Positions 1 through 7,645 of a stretch of DNA of 64,000 nucleotides are shown piece after piece. The position numbers and the translations under genes are program-made. Source of the DNA: Lachnospiraceae bacterium (lineage in GTDB: Bacteria; Bacillota; Clostridia; Lachnospirales; Lachnospiraceae); the NCBI GenBank assembly GCA_017479935.1, contig JAFVBO010000101.1:1-64000 (forward strand), given 5' to 3'. How positions within the stretch are numbered: the stretch's first letter is position 1; each line of letters begins with the position of its first letter. Below the pieces are notes generated by a model. The model was not told where the DNA came from. It ran no database searches and was given only the letters and a program-made list of their open reading frames with translations.

Positions 1-15
1 ATCTGCTCAGCACAG

Positions 16-40
16 CCGCTTGCACCCCGCTGCAAGCGGC
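16..40. repeat. Perfect hairpin near window edge
   Basis: Ten-base arms (GCCGCTTGCA and TGCAAGCGGC) flank a five-base loop. No T-run follows, so it is not a clear intrinsic terminator. It lies directly before the two-hairpin repeat element that starts near position 47 and may be part of the same intergenic unit. The gene upstream is outside the window. Confidence 0.5.
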
Positions 41-46
41 GTAAAA

Positions 47-137
47 CAAAAGTTGGCATGCCAAGCCACAGGCAATTTGGAATGCGCGGAGCGCATTGCC
101 TGTGGCTTCGTAACTGCTCAGGTGCTGAGCAGTTACG
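47..137 (+). repeat. Two-hairpin intergenic repeat element, copy 1
   Basis: The element starts with AAAGTTGGCA and holds two hairpins in tandem. The first has arms CCACAGGCAA and TTGCCTGTGG. The second has 11-bp arms GTAACTGCTCA and TGAGCAGTTAC around a five-base loop. A second copy, inverted and diverged, lies at 21029-21115. Arms differ between the copies while pairing is largely kept, and the internal spacing is nearly the same. It is therefore a dispersed structured repeat rather than a chance palindrome. No transposase is near. Function is unknown. Confidence 0.75.
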
Positions 138-188
138 AAATGAGACAAGAAATGGTTGCACAATCGGTAACATAACTTCGGTTATTTC

Positions 189-217
189 TTGACATAGAAT
201 GAAAACTATTGTATAGT
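189..217 (+). promoter_or_regulatory. Sigma-A type promoter upstream of the small peptide gene
   Basis: A consensus -35 box TTGACA (189-194) and a -10 box TATAGT (212-217) are separated by exactly 17 bases. This is the strongest promoter match at the left end. It would start transcription about 40 bases before the 34-codon ORF at 263, which supports that ORF being expressed. Confidence 0.7.
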
Positions 218-262
218 GAATGTACAGATTAGCAAAAACAGCTGAAAATTAGGGTATACATA

Positions 263-367
263 ATGAATGGAGTTAAGAGAATTATAGGCTTTACAGTAGT
301 GTTATTATTGGTTCTTTCTTCTACACGAATACAAGCATATGCAATAAATGATCCATATTTAGAATAA
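263..367 (+). CDS. 34-aa exported peptide, or remnant of a secreted protein
   Basis: The ORF has Lys5-Arg6, a hydrophobic core at about residues 7-20, and a signal-peptidase-like site ending in AYA. Cleavage there would release INDPYLE. A consensus promoter lies 46 bases upstream and the unknown gene at 389 starts 22 bases downstream, so both may be on one transcript. The ribosome site is weak. Two readings are possible. It may be a mini-gene for an exported signalling peptide. Alternatively, it may be the decayed start of a secreted subtilase, since NDPY followed closely by Trp is common at S8 peptidase N-termini; a shifted frame after the stop reads Trp-Ser-Lys. I cannot choose between these. 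Confidence 0.4.
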   Translation: MNGVKRIIGFTVVLLLVLSSTRIQAYAINDPYLE

Positions 368-388
368 GTGGAGTAAGGGTATATAATT

Positions 389-1228
389 ATGAGCATGACT
401 GGTTTGCAATCTATGGATATAGCGGCGTTGTTGCGATCAATTCCGTATCCTCAAGTCTCTTGGACAGCTAGGAACTGGAGCAAAAAGGTTCATGATGCCT
501 TAAGACCTTACTATCTCGAAGGCCGAAAATCAGCAGAAGAACTGATCTTAGAGTTATCTAAGCATCTTCCGATCAAAACAGAGGGAGATCAGCGTATTGC
601 AGATCGGGTGAGGATTGAACAAGTTTCCGGGAAAACGACAGATCTCGGAAAGGTGAAGAACTGGTTTCTCCGTATAGATGAACTATACAAATTTGTATTT
701 GGTGTTTCTTATACCGATCTGCAGTTTCCAAAGAATTGCCCGTCCAATATCGATTGCGTGATACGTTATGATCCGGAAACAGATGAATTCTATAGCGATG
801 ATCATTTTCTGACTCATTTACTGAGATATTTGAGGGGAATTGACCCGAAGGATATCGATGTCCTAAATCAGGAATTGTTCCCAACGAGATTTGGGTTGTC
901 ATACGGAGCTAATCTTCATGCACTGATCCTGGATTACAGGTCACTTTGGGGGCTTGGTTTCCTTAGAAAATGCCATCAGGCAGAGAAATTGGAAATCAGG
1001 AGCCCTGAAGGTGGATCCATTCTCTTGGATAAAGAGGATTTTTCTCCCGTGTTCGAAAAGATCGGTAAGATATGTGTAACATCGGATTTTGATTTTGATC
1101 ATCCGTGCAGAATGGAAAAGGACACATTTCTATTGCTTTTCAGCTACTCTGACAATACGGTAGAGATCGGTTACAGAAAGGGTCATTTTTATACGGATGA
1201 GTTTGCCTGCTTTGAGATTCTGGGATAA
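389..1228 (+). CDS. Hypothetical protein of 279 aa
   Basis: I do not recognise this family. The protein has no signal peptide or membrane segment and is mixed charged and aromatic, like a soluble globular protein. The first 100 residues are Lys/Arg/Glu-rich and probably helical; the rest has beta-type segments and clusters of Tyr, Phe and Asp. The gene is visibly more AT-rich, and uses more A/T-ending codons, than the purL gene that follows, which suggests transfer. It follows a 34-codon exported peptide and ends before a strong hairpin at 1274-1304. No catalytic motif was seen. Confidence 0.7.
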   Translation: MSMTGLQSMDIAALLRSIPYPQVSWTARNWSKKVHDALRPYYLEGRKSAEELILELSKHLPIKTEGDQRIADRVRIEQVSGKTTDLGKVKNWFLRIDELYKFVFGVSYTDLQFPKNCPSNIDCVIRYDPETDEFYSDDHFLTHLLRYLRGIDPKDIDVLNQELFPTRFGLSYGANLHALILDYRSLWGLGFLRKCHQAEKLEIRSPEGGSILLDKEDFSPVFEKIGKICVTSDFDFDHPCRMEKDTFLLLFSYSDNTVEIGYRKGHFYTDEFACFEILG

Positions 1229-1273
1229 TAAGGAAGCGGATTTCATCTGTGCGCGTCTCTTTAGAAGATGTAT

Positions 1274-1304
1274 CGTAAACGCATTTTGTGTGAATGCGTT
1301 TACG
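1274..1304 (+). terminator. Hairpin after the unknown gene
   Basis: Perfect 12-bp arms (CGTAAACGCATT and AATGCGTTTACG) enclose a seven-base loop, 46 bases past the stop codon. There is no immediate T-run, but a weaker stem followed by five T residues lies about 20 bases further on. The end of the 389-1228 transcript is the likely role. Confidence 0.5.
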
Positions 1305-1479
1305 GTAGAATTAGACAGAAGAACAGTCTTTTTCACATACGTTTTTCTGGTTGCCATTTTGAAAGGAAAGAAGTATACTGTCTTCACAAGTAAGTCTTTC
1401 CTTTCACGGTACATACAATAAGGAGTACTATTACAGATGGCAGTTTCCTTACAGAAGAGAACAGATAAGGAGTTGTGTC

Positions 1480-1511
1480 AAGGCAGACGTTGTCTGCCTT
1501 GTTGTTGTACG
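1480..1511 (+). terminator. Terminator-like hairpin upstream of purL
   Basis: Nine-base perfect arms (AAGGCAGAC and GTCTGCCTT) enclose GTT and are followed by a GTTGTTGTTGT tract. It could end an upstream transcript or be the first element of the purL leader. No ORF with a good ribosome site was seen between 1229 and 1642. Confidence 0.45.
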
Positions 1512-1537
1512 CTGAATTTCAGACGGTAAATGCTTGT

Positions 1538-1642
1538 AACGCGGTTGCGGTTCTCTTTAAAAAGGGAGAGGGGCAATCGCGTTTGCTTTGGTGTAATACG
1601 GGGTGAAAAGTACCCGTTGACTTTTTAGCATGGAGGATATGC
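1538..1642 (+). promoter_or_regulatory. Structured purL leader, possible attenuator
   Basis: Two stems lie just before purL. The first pairs 1538-1548 with 1573-1583 (11 bp, one G-T pair) and holds an inner CTCTTT/AAAGGGAG helix. The second is ACGGG...CCCGT at about 1599-1616, followed shortly by TTTTT at 1621-1625 and then the purL ribosome site GGAGG. A stem with a T-run directly ahead of a biosynthetic gene fits transcription attenuation. The sequence does not match the guanine/adenine riboswitch core known to me. Confidence 0.35.
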
Positions 1643-4600
1643 ATGAGCGTTAAACGAATTTATGTGGAAAAAAAGACCCCGTACGCGGTCAGTGCCCGGA
1701 AGCTGGCAGATGACATCAAAGGCTTCCTCGGAATTGACGGCGTAAAGAGCGTCCGCGTCCTGATCCGGTACGACATTGAAAATCTGTCGGACGAGGTTTA
1801 TGCACAGGCGAAGGGAACCATTTTCTCGGAGCCGCCGGTGGACGATCTGTACGAGGAAACCTTCCCGGAAGGAGAAGGGGATCGTGTGTTTTCCGTTGAG
1901 TATCTTCCCGGACAGTTTGACCAGAGAGCAGACTCCGCGGAACAGTGCGTGAAGCTCTTACGGGAAGAGGAAGATCCCATTATCAAAACTGCAACGACCT
2001 ATGTACTTTCCGGAAGCATCTCGGATGCGGAGCTGGAAGCCGTCAAGCACCTGTGCATCAATCCGGTGGACTCCCGCGAGGCGGATGAGAAGAAGCCGGA
2101 GACGCTCGTTACCGTGTTTGATACGCCGGATGACGTGGCGGTTATGGAAGGCTTTACCACCATGGCGGAGGCGGACTTTGAGACCCTGTACAAGAGTTTG
2201 TCGCTTGCCATGACCTATAAGGATTTCTGGCATATCCGCCGGTATTTTACCGAGGAAGAACATCGGGATCCTACCGTCACCGAGATTCGCGTCTTAGACA
2301 CCTACTGGTCTGACCATTGCCGTCACACCACCTTCCAGACGGAGCTCAAAAACATCTCCTTCACAGAAGGGGACTATCGAAAGCCCATCGAAGAATCCTA
2401 CGAAAAATATGTCAAGGATCACAACTCGCTGTTTGCAGGCCGTAAGGATAAGTTCATCTGTCTGATGGATCTGGCGCTTATCGCCATGCGGCGCCTCAAA
2501 AAGGAAGGAAAGCTGGCCGATCAGGAAGAGTCGGATGAGATCAATGCCTGCAGCATCGTGGTGCCGGTGGAGATCGACGGCAAGGAAGAAGAGTGGCTGG
2601 TCAACTTTAAGAACGAGACGCACAACCATCCCACGGAGATCGAGCCTTTTGGCGGTGCGGCCACCTGCTTAGGCGGCGCCATCCGCGATCCGCTTTCGGG
2701 TCGTACCTATGTCTATCAGGCGATGCGCGTGACCGGCGCGGCGGATCCGACGGTTCCGGTTTCGCAGACTATGAAGGGCAAGCTCCCGCAGAAGAAGATC
2801 GTGCAGGATGCCGCCCACGGCTACAGCTCCTACGGAAACCAGGTTGGCCTGGCGACCGGTTATGTCAAGGAAATCTATCACCCGGGCTATGCCGCAAAGA
2901 GAATGGAAATCGGCGCGGTGATGGGCGCGGCTCCCAGAAGAGCGGTACAGCGTCTGACCTCCGATCCCGGGGATGTCATCATCTTACTTGGCGGACGCAC
3001 GGGACGCGATGGTATCGGCGGCGCGACCGGATCCTCCAAGAAGCATGAGATTTCTTCGCTCGTGACCTGCGGCGCGGAAGTGCAGAAGGGTAATCCGCCC
3101 ACAGAGAGAAAGATTCAGAGACTGTTCCGCCGCGAGGAGGTCAGCTATCTGATCAAGAAGTGCAACGACTTTGGTGCGGGCGGCGTGTCCGTAGCCATTG
3201 GCGAGCTGGCGGATGGTCTGGACATCAACCTGGACCTGGTTCCCAAGAAGTATGCTGGCCTTGACGGTACGGAAATCGCCATCTCCGAATCCCAGGAGAG
3301 AATGGCCGTCGTTGTGGATCCGAAGGATGAGGAGCGGTTCTTATCCTATGCCGCGGAGGAGAACCTTGAGGCGGTTCCGGTGGCGCACGTCACAGAGAGT
3401 CCTCGCCTTGTCATGCACTGGAGAGGCAAGACCATCGTCGATCTGTCCCGTGCGTTCTTAAACACCAACGGCGCGCATCAGGAGACGGACGTCGTGGTGG
3501 AAATTCCTGGAAAGGAAGGCAATCCGTTCCTGACAAAGCCGGTGGTGAAGGATGTGAAGGAAGCCTTCCTGTCCATGCTTTCGGATTTGAATGTCTGCTC
3601 GCAAAAAGGTCTTGTGGAGCGCTTTGACTCCACGATTGGCGCTAGCTCAGTAGTGATGCCCTACGGCGGACTTTACCAGATGACCGAGACCCAGACCATG
3701 ATCGCCAAGCTTCCGGTTCTCTCCGGAAAGTGCGATACGGTCACGATGATGAGCTACGGCTTTGACCCGTATCTGTCCTCCTGGAGCCCGTACCACGGCG
3801 CGGCGTTTGCCGTTGTCAGCTCGGTTTCCAAGATTGCGGCATCCGGCGGCGATACGTCCAAAATCCGCTTCACCTTCCAGGAATACTTTAAGCGGATGAC
3901 GGAGGACGCGAAGCGCTGGGGCGCTCCGTTCTCGGCTCTGCTTGGCGCATACGAGGCGCAGATGGGCTTCGGCCTTCCGTCCATCGGCGGCAAGGACAGT
4001 ATGTCCGGATCGTTCGAGGATCTGGATGTGCCTCCCACACTGGTGTCCTTCGCGGTGGATGTGGCCGACGGCAGAAAGATTGTCACACCCGAGTTCAAGC
4101 ATGCGGGCGATAAGCTGGTTCTGTATAAGGTGGAACGCGACGAGTACGACCGCCCGGACTATGAGAGCTTAAAGGGCATGTATGCGGATCTGTATGAGGA
4201 CATCCAGGCCGGAAAGATCGCGGCGGCCTACGTGTTAGAGCGCCACGGCCTGGCTGAAGCGCTGGTCAAGATGTCCCTCGGAAACCGGATCGGTGTCGAA
4301 ATTTCTCCTTTCATCGAGGAGAACGACCTGTTCGCCCCGGCCTACGGCGATATCCTTCTGGAGCTGGCTCCCGGAATCGATGAGGACGGCTATACCCCAG
4401 ACGGGTTCACGGTGGATCGCGAGAGGTGCTTAAAGGCCCCCGGCATTCCGGTTGGCTGCACGATCGAAGCGCCGGAAATCCGGTACAAGGACGTGACCAT
4501 GACCCTGGAAGAGCTCCAGAAGACCTGGGAAGCTCCGCTGGAGAAGATTTTCCCCGTGAAGTCCGGCGTGAAGGAAGAGACGGTGCACAACGATGTCTAC

Positions 4601-5437
4601 AAGACAGACAGCGTGTATGTCTGCAAGCACAAGGTCGCGAAGCCCCATGTGTTTATCCCGGTCTTCCCCGGAACCAACTGCGAGTACGACAGCGCGAAGG
4701 CCTTTTTAAACGCCGGAGCCGAGGTCACGACCTGCGTGTTCAAGAACCGGAACGCGGCGGATATCGTCGATTCGGTGGAAGCGTTTGAGAAGGAAATCAA
4801 GCAGGCGCAGATCATCATGTTCCCGGGCGGCTTCTCCGCCGGTGACGAGCCGGAAGGTTCCGCAAAATTCTTCGCGACGGCGTTCCGCAACGCGAAGTTA
4901 AAAGAGGCAGTGGAAGAGCTGCTCACAAACCGCGACGGTCTGATGCTTGGTATCTGCAACGGCTTCCAGGCTCTGATCAAGCTGGGACTTGTGCCTTATG
5001 GCGAAATCCGGCCGCAGACGCCTGATTCCCCGACCCTGACCTACAACCACATCGGCCGCCACATCTCCCGCATGGTTTATACGCGGGTGGTTTCGAACAA
5101 GTCACCCTGGCTGGCGCTCACCAAGCCCGGCGAGACCTATGTATCTCCGGCCTCCCACGGCGAAGGTCGCTTTGTCGCGAACGAAGAGTGGTTAAAACGT
5201 CTTTTTGAAAACGGACAGGTGGCTACGCAGTACGTGGATCCGTTCGGCAACGCGTCCATGGATGAAACCTGGAACCCGAACGGCTCTTACCAGGCCATCG
5301 AAGGTATCTTAAGCCCGGACGGCCGCGTCTTTGGCAAGATGGCCCATGCCGAGCGCCGGGGAGACCTGGTGCAGCAGAATATCTGCGGCGAGCAGGATCT
5401 GAAACTGTTTGAGGCGGGTGTGGCGTACTTCTCGTAA
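1643..5437 (+). CDS. purL: Phosphoribosylformylglycinamidine synthase (FGAM synthase, single-chain type)
   Basis: Catalyses FGAR + glutamine + ATP to FGAM + glutamate + ADP + Pi, step four of de novo purine synthesis. At 1264 aa it is the large single-polypeptide form with synthase and glutaminase domains fused, rather than separate PurL, PurQ and PurS. The ATP/FGAR site motif with His-Asn-His-Pro is near residue 326. Two AIRS-like halves follow, and the class I glutaminase domain runs from about residue 1000. Its nucleophile is Cys1105 in GICNGFQ, with His1172 and Glu1174 in SHGEG. The start at 1643 has GGAGG upstream. It stands alone here, without other pur genes. Confidence 0.97.
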   Translation: MSVKRIYVEKKTPYAVSARKLADDIKGFLGIDGVKSVRVLIRYDIENLSDEVYAQAKGTIFSEPPVDDLYEETFPEGEGDRVFSVEYLPGQFDQRADSAEQCVKLLREEEDPIIKTATTYVLSGSISDAELEAVKHLCINPVDSREADEKKPETLVTVFDTPDDVAVMEGFTTMAEADFETLYKSLSLAMTYKDFWHIRRYFTEEEHRDPTVTEIRVLDTYWSDHCRHTTFQTELKNISFTEGDYRKPIEESYEKYVKDHNSLFAGRKDKFICLMDLALIAMRRLKKEGKLADQEESDEINACSIVVPVEIDGKEEEWLVNFKNETHNHPTEIEPFGGAATCLGGAIRDPLSGRTYVYQAMRVTGAADPTVPVSQTMKGKLPQKKIVQDAAHGYSSYGNQVGLATGYVKEIYHPGYAAKRMEIGAVMGAAPRRAVQRLTSDPGDVIILLGGRTGRDGIGGATGSSKKHEISSLVTCGAEVQKGNPPTERKIQRLFRREEVSYLIKKCNDFGAGGVSVAIGELADGLDINLDLVPKKYAGLDGTEIAISESQERMAVVVDPKDEERFLSYAAEENLEAVPVAHVTESPRLVMHWRGKTIVDLSRAFLNTNGAHQETDVVVEIPGKEGNPFLTKPVVKDVKEAFLSMLSDLNVCSQKGLVERFDSTIGASSVVMPYGGLYQMTETQTMIAKLPVLSGKCDTVTMMSYGFDPYLSSWSPYHGAAFAVVSSVSKIAASGGDTSKIRFTFQEYFKRMTEDAKRWGAPFSALLGAYEAQMGFGLPSIGGKDSMSGSFEDLDVPPTLVSFAVDVADGRKIVTPEFKHAGDKLVLYKVERDEYDRPDYESLKGMYADLYEDIQAGKIAAAYVLERHGLAEALVKMSLGNRIGVEISPFIEENDLFAPAYGDILLELAPGIDEDGYTPDGFTVDRERCLKAPGIPVGCTIEAPEIRYKDVTMTLEELQKTWEAPLEKIFPVKSGVKEETVHNDVYKTDSVYVCKHKVAKPHVFIPVFPGTNCEYDSAKAFLNAGAEVTTCVFKNRNAADIVDSVEAFEKEIKQAQIIMFPGGFSAGDEPEGSAKFFATAFRNAKLKEAVEELLTNRDGLMLGICNGFQALIKLGLVPYGEIRPQTPDSPTLTYNHIGRHISRMVYTRVVSNKSPWLALTKPGETYVSPASHGEGRFVANEEWLKRLFENGQVATQYVDPFGNASMDETWNPNGSYQAIEGILSPDGRVFGKMAHAERRGDLVQQNICGEQDLKLFEAGVAYFS

Positions 5438-5447
5438 GAGACGGATA

Positions 5448-5491
5448 AGCTGGCAAGCGCAGGCTGCAAATAGCAGTCTGCTCTTGCCAGA
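5448..5491 (+). terminator. Hairpin after purL
   Basis: CTGGCAAG pairs with CTTGCCAG, and an inner GCAG/CTGC helix lies between. It starts about ten bases past the purL stop. There is no clean T-run, so the terminator call is moderate. Confidence 0.4.
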
Positions 5492-5635
5492 GTAGTAACA
5501 TTTACACATCTTCATGTGTTTGTTGTTTCTGAAAAGCGAAGATTCTGCTGGAAGGAAACGAGAGAAGAACATTTACACGATAGCATGTGCTTGTAAGTTT
5601 TCAAGAAACCAAGTTGTTTTGGGGAGAATGGAATT

Positions 5636-6925
5636 ATGGAAAAGTCAGATGTGCGTTATCAAACCTTCGTGAGTATCATGAAGGAAGAACTGGCTCCAGC
5701 CATGGGCTGTACGGAACCGATTTCCCTGGCCTTCGCGGCCGCAAAAGCCCGTGAGGTTTTAGGGTGCATGCCTGAGAAGGTGCACATTGAAGCCAGCGGG
5801 AACATCATTAAAAACGTAAAGAGCGTTGTAGTTCCCAACACGAATGGAAAGCGCGGTATGGCGATTGCCGCCGCAGCCGGCATCATCGCCGGAAAAGCGG
5901 AAAAGGAACTGGAAGTGATTGCGGAAGCGACCGAGGAGCAGAAGTCTGAGATGGCCCGGTTTGCCGAGAGCGGCGCAGTCACGGTTTCCCTGGCAAAATC
6001 GGATCTGAAATTTGATATCATTGTGCATCTGTACGCCGGCGATCAGTCTTCGGTTTGTCGCGTGGCCGTCAATCACACCAATATCGTCTACCTGGAGAAA
6101 AACGGCCAGGTTCTGGTGAACCTTGGCGAGCCGAAGAGCAACTTTGACGGCATGAGCGCCGGCCGGGAACTCTTAAATGTCAAGGACATCGTTGAATTCG
6201 CAGACACGGTAGACCTGGACGATGTGCGTCCTCTTCTTACCCGTCAGGTTGCCTACAACAGCGCGATCGCGGAGGAAGGCCTGCGGGGCGATTACGGCGC
6301 CAACGTCGGAAGCACGCTTCTGAAGTGCCTCGAAAATAACGTCCGCACCCGTGCGAGAGCCTACGCGGCGGCCGGTTCGGACGCCCGCATGAACGGCTGT
6401 GAGCTGCCGGTTGTCATCAACTCCGGTTCCGGAAACCAGGGCATCACGAGCACCATGCCCGTGGTGATCTACGCCAAGGAGCTGGGCGTATCGGAAGAAA
6501 AGCTCTTCCGCGCGCTGATCGTCTCTGACCTTATCACCGATCATCAGAAAACCTACATCGGCGTGCTGTCCGCTTACTGCGGCGCCATGTCGGCCGGCGT
6601 AGGCGCCGCCTGCGGCGTTGCCTACTTAAACGGCGAAAACGCGGATATGATCGGAAACGTGCTCATCAACGGAACCGCCACCCTTTCCGGCGTCATCTGC
6701 GACGGCGCGAAAGCATCCTGCGCCTCCAAGATCGCCACAGCCGTCGAGATGGGCCTCCTCGGCTATGACATGGCGAAGAACGGCCAGGTGTTGCACGGCG
6801 GCGACGGCATCGTTGGCGCGGATGTGGAAGAAACCATCCGCAACGTTGGCCGGCTGGCTGATGAAGGTATGCGGGATACCGACAAGACCATCTTGCATAT
6901 TATGGTGGGGGATACGCAGGAGTAG
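5636..6925 (+). CDS. cyuA: CyuA/UPF0597-family L-cysteine desulfidase or L-serine dehydratase
   Basis: Members of this family use a labile [4Fe-4S] cluster to deaminate small amino acids. CyuA-type enzymes convert L-cysteine to pyruvate, sulfide and ammonia. The 429-aa length is typical. Visible family features are the N-terminal MGCTEP motif with Cys25, a Gly/Ser-rich motif near residue 262, and conserved-looking cysteines near 314, 326, 354 and 361 that could hold the cluster. The protein is cytosolic, with no signal peptide. The start at 5636 follows GGGAGAATGG. Substrate (cysteine versus serine) cannot be decided here. The transcript runs into the tandem arrays downstream. Confidence 0.85.
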   Translation: MEKSDVRYQTFVSIMKEELAPAMGCTEPISLAFAAAKAREVLGCMPEKVHIEASGNIIKNVKSVVVPNTNGKRGMAIAAAAGIIAGKAEKELEVIAEATEEQKSEMARFAESGAVTVSLAKSDLKFDIIVHLYAGDQSSVCRVAVNHTNIVYLEKNGQVLVNLGEPKSNFDGMSAGRELLNVKDIVEFADTVDLDDVRPLLTRQVAYNSAIAEEGLRGDYGANVGSTLLKCLENNVRTRARAYAAAGSDARMNGCELPVVINSGSGNQGITSTMPVVIYAKELGVSEEKLFRALIVSDLITDHQKTYIGVLSAYCGAMSAGVGAACGVAYLNGENADMIGNVLINGTATLSGVICDGAKASCASKIATAVEMGLLGYDMAKNGQVLHGGDGIVGADVEETIRNVGRLADEGMRDTDKTILHIMVGDTQE

Positions 6926-6927
6926 TG

Positions 6928-6996
6928 GAAGAGGATCCGGCGGAATTTTGCTTTGAAGAGGATCCGGAGGAGTTTTGAAGAGAATCCGGAGGAATA
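6928..6996 (+). repeat. Short tandem repeat at the 3' end of cyuA
   Basis: Three imperfect copies of GAAGAGGATCCGGAGGA occur, separated by TTTTG-type spacers, directly after the cyuA stop codon. The third copy is changed to GAATCC. Unit size is about 24-31 bases, unlike the 64-bp arrays that follow at once. Confidence 0.6.
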
Positions 6997-7004
6997 GCAT
7001 CGTA

Positions 7005-7174
7005 AGACATACCTTTGGGTGCTGATTTAGCTTCCGGGGTATGTCTTCTTTTGTAAAATGAGAAGAGTGAGACATACCTTTGGGGCTGATTTGGCTTCCG
7101 GGGTATGTCTTTATTTGTAAAAAAAGAAGAGTGAGACATACCTTCCGAGACTTTTTGGGCGCCAGGGTATGTCT
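7005..7174 (-). repeat. Tandem array A (3 units, 64-65 bp, AGACATACC arms)
   Basis: Units begin at 7005, 7070 and 7134. Each has a 9-bp perfect stem, AGACATACC with GGTATGTCT, around a 23-24 base loop, and a 23-base linker joins it to the next unit. Read on the minus strand, loops 1 and 2 begin with CCGGAAGC, as in array B. The third loop has diverged while its arms stay perfect. The block lies between convergent genes (cyuA on plus, hisA on minus), so it could form part of either 3' end. Confidence 0.85.
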
Positions 7175-7191
7175 CACTTGATATCTTCTAA

Positions 7192-7283
7192 TCTCGCTTT
7201 TTTTCCCGCAAGGTAGGCTTGAAAAGAGAGTCAAGTACGGGAAAAGTCTTTTATTCTCTCGTTTTTCCCCGCAGGTAGCCTGG
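7192..7283 (+). repeat. Decayed tandem array D (2 units, 65 bp)
   Basis: TCTCG followed by a T-run and a CCCGC core occurs at 7192 and again at 7257, a period of 65 bases. In the first unit TTTTCCCG pairs with CGGGAAAA around a 29-base loop. The second unit keeps the left arm but runs into array B instead of closing its stem. The spacing matches arrays A and B although the arm sequence differs. Confidence 0.55.
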
Positions 7284-7298
7284 AACCTCTTTGGGGGA

Positions 7299-7554
7299 GT
7301 TTGAAAAAGCGCAGGCAAGGCACCAAAAACAAACTCTGCCTACGCTGGAAGCCCGTTCAGGAGTTTGAAAAAGCGCAGGCAAGACACCAAAAACAAGCTA
7401 TGCCTACGCCGGAAGTCCGTTCAGGAGTTTGAAAAAGCGCAGGCAAGGCACCAAAAACAAGCTATGCCTACGCCGGAAGCCTGTTCAGGAGTTTGAAAAA
7501 GCGCAGGCAAGACATCAAAAACAAGCTATGCCTACGCCGGAACCACTTTCAAAA
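7299..7554 (+). repeat. Tandem array B (4 units of exactly 64 bp, GCGCAGGCA arms)
   Basis: Units start at 7299, 7363, 7427 and 7491, so the period is exactly 64. Each contains GCGCAGGCA, a 19-base A-rich loop, and TGCCTACGC, which form a 9-bp stem with one A-C mismatch. A 27-base segment holding CGGAAG and CAGGAGTTTGAAAAA follows. A lone unit with the same arms but a perfect stem is at 16057-16093. Confidence 0.9.
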
Positions 7555-7603
7555 ATTTGAGAAAGCCTTCGGAAGCTTCCTGATTTACCAAAAGAGAAGC
7601 GAG

Positions 7604-7643
7604 AGGCACACCTTTCCGAGCTAAACAAACGTCAGGGTACGCC
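7604..7643. repeat. Diverged A-type unit at the hisA stop
   Basis: AGGCACACC ... GGTACGCC with loop TTTCCGAG... resembles the third unit of array A (AGACATACC, loop TTCCGAG..., GGTATGTCT). Two stem positions no longer pair. It ends two bases before the hisA stop codon and would lie in the hisA 3' end. Confidence 0.5.
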
Positions 7644-7645
7644 AC

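Larger units (their letters stand above)
1229..1642. other. Gene-free region before purL
   Basis: Contains the hairpin at 1274-1304, the terminator-like stem at 1480-1511 and the purL leader stems. Short open frames overlap the hairpins and lack ribosome sites. No tRNA or other RNA gene recognised. Confidence 0.6.

Noticed and set aside
1420-1642. Guanine/adenine riboswitch before purL
   Set aside because: The conserved three-way junction core of that class was looked for and not found.
6928-6996. Translated extension of cyuA through the GGATCCGGAGGA repeats
   Set aside because: The cyuA stop codon is clear, the protein already has full family length, and the repeats are not in a continuing frame.
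7005-7554. CRISPR array
   Set aside because: Units are regular, but the whole 64 bp is repeated with graded divergence; there are no unique spacers between constant repeats and no cas gene in the window.
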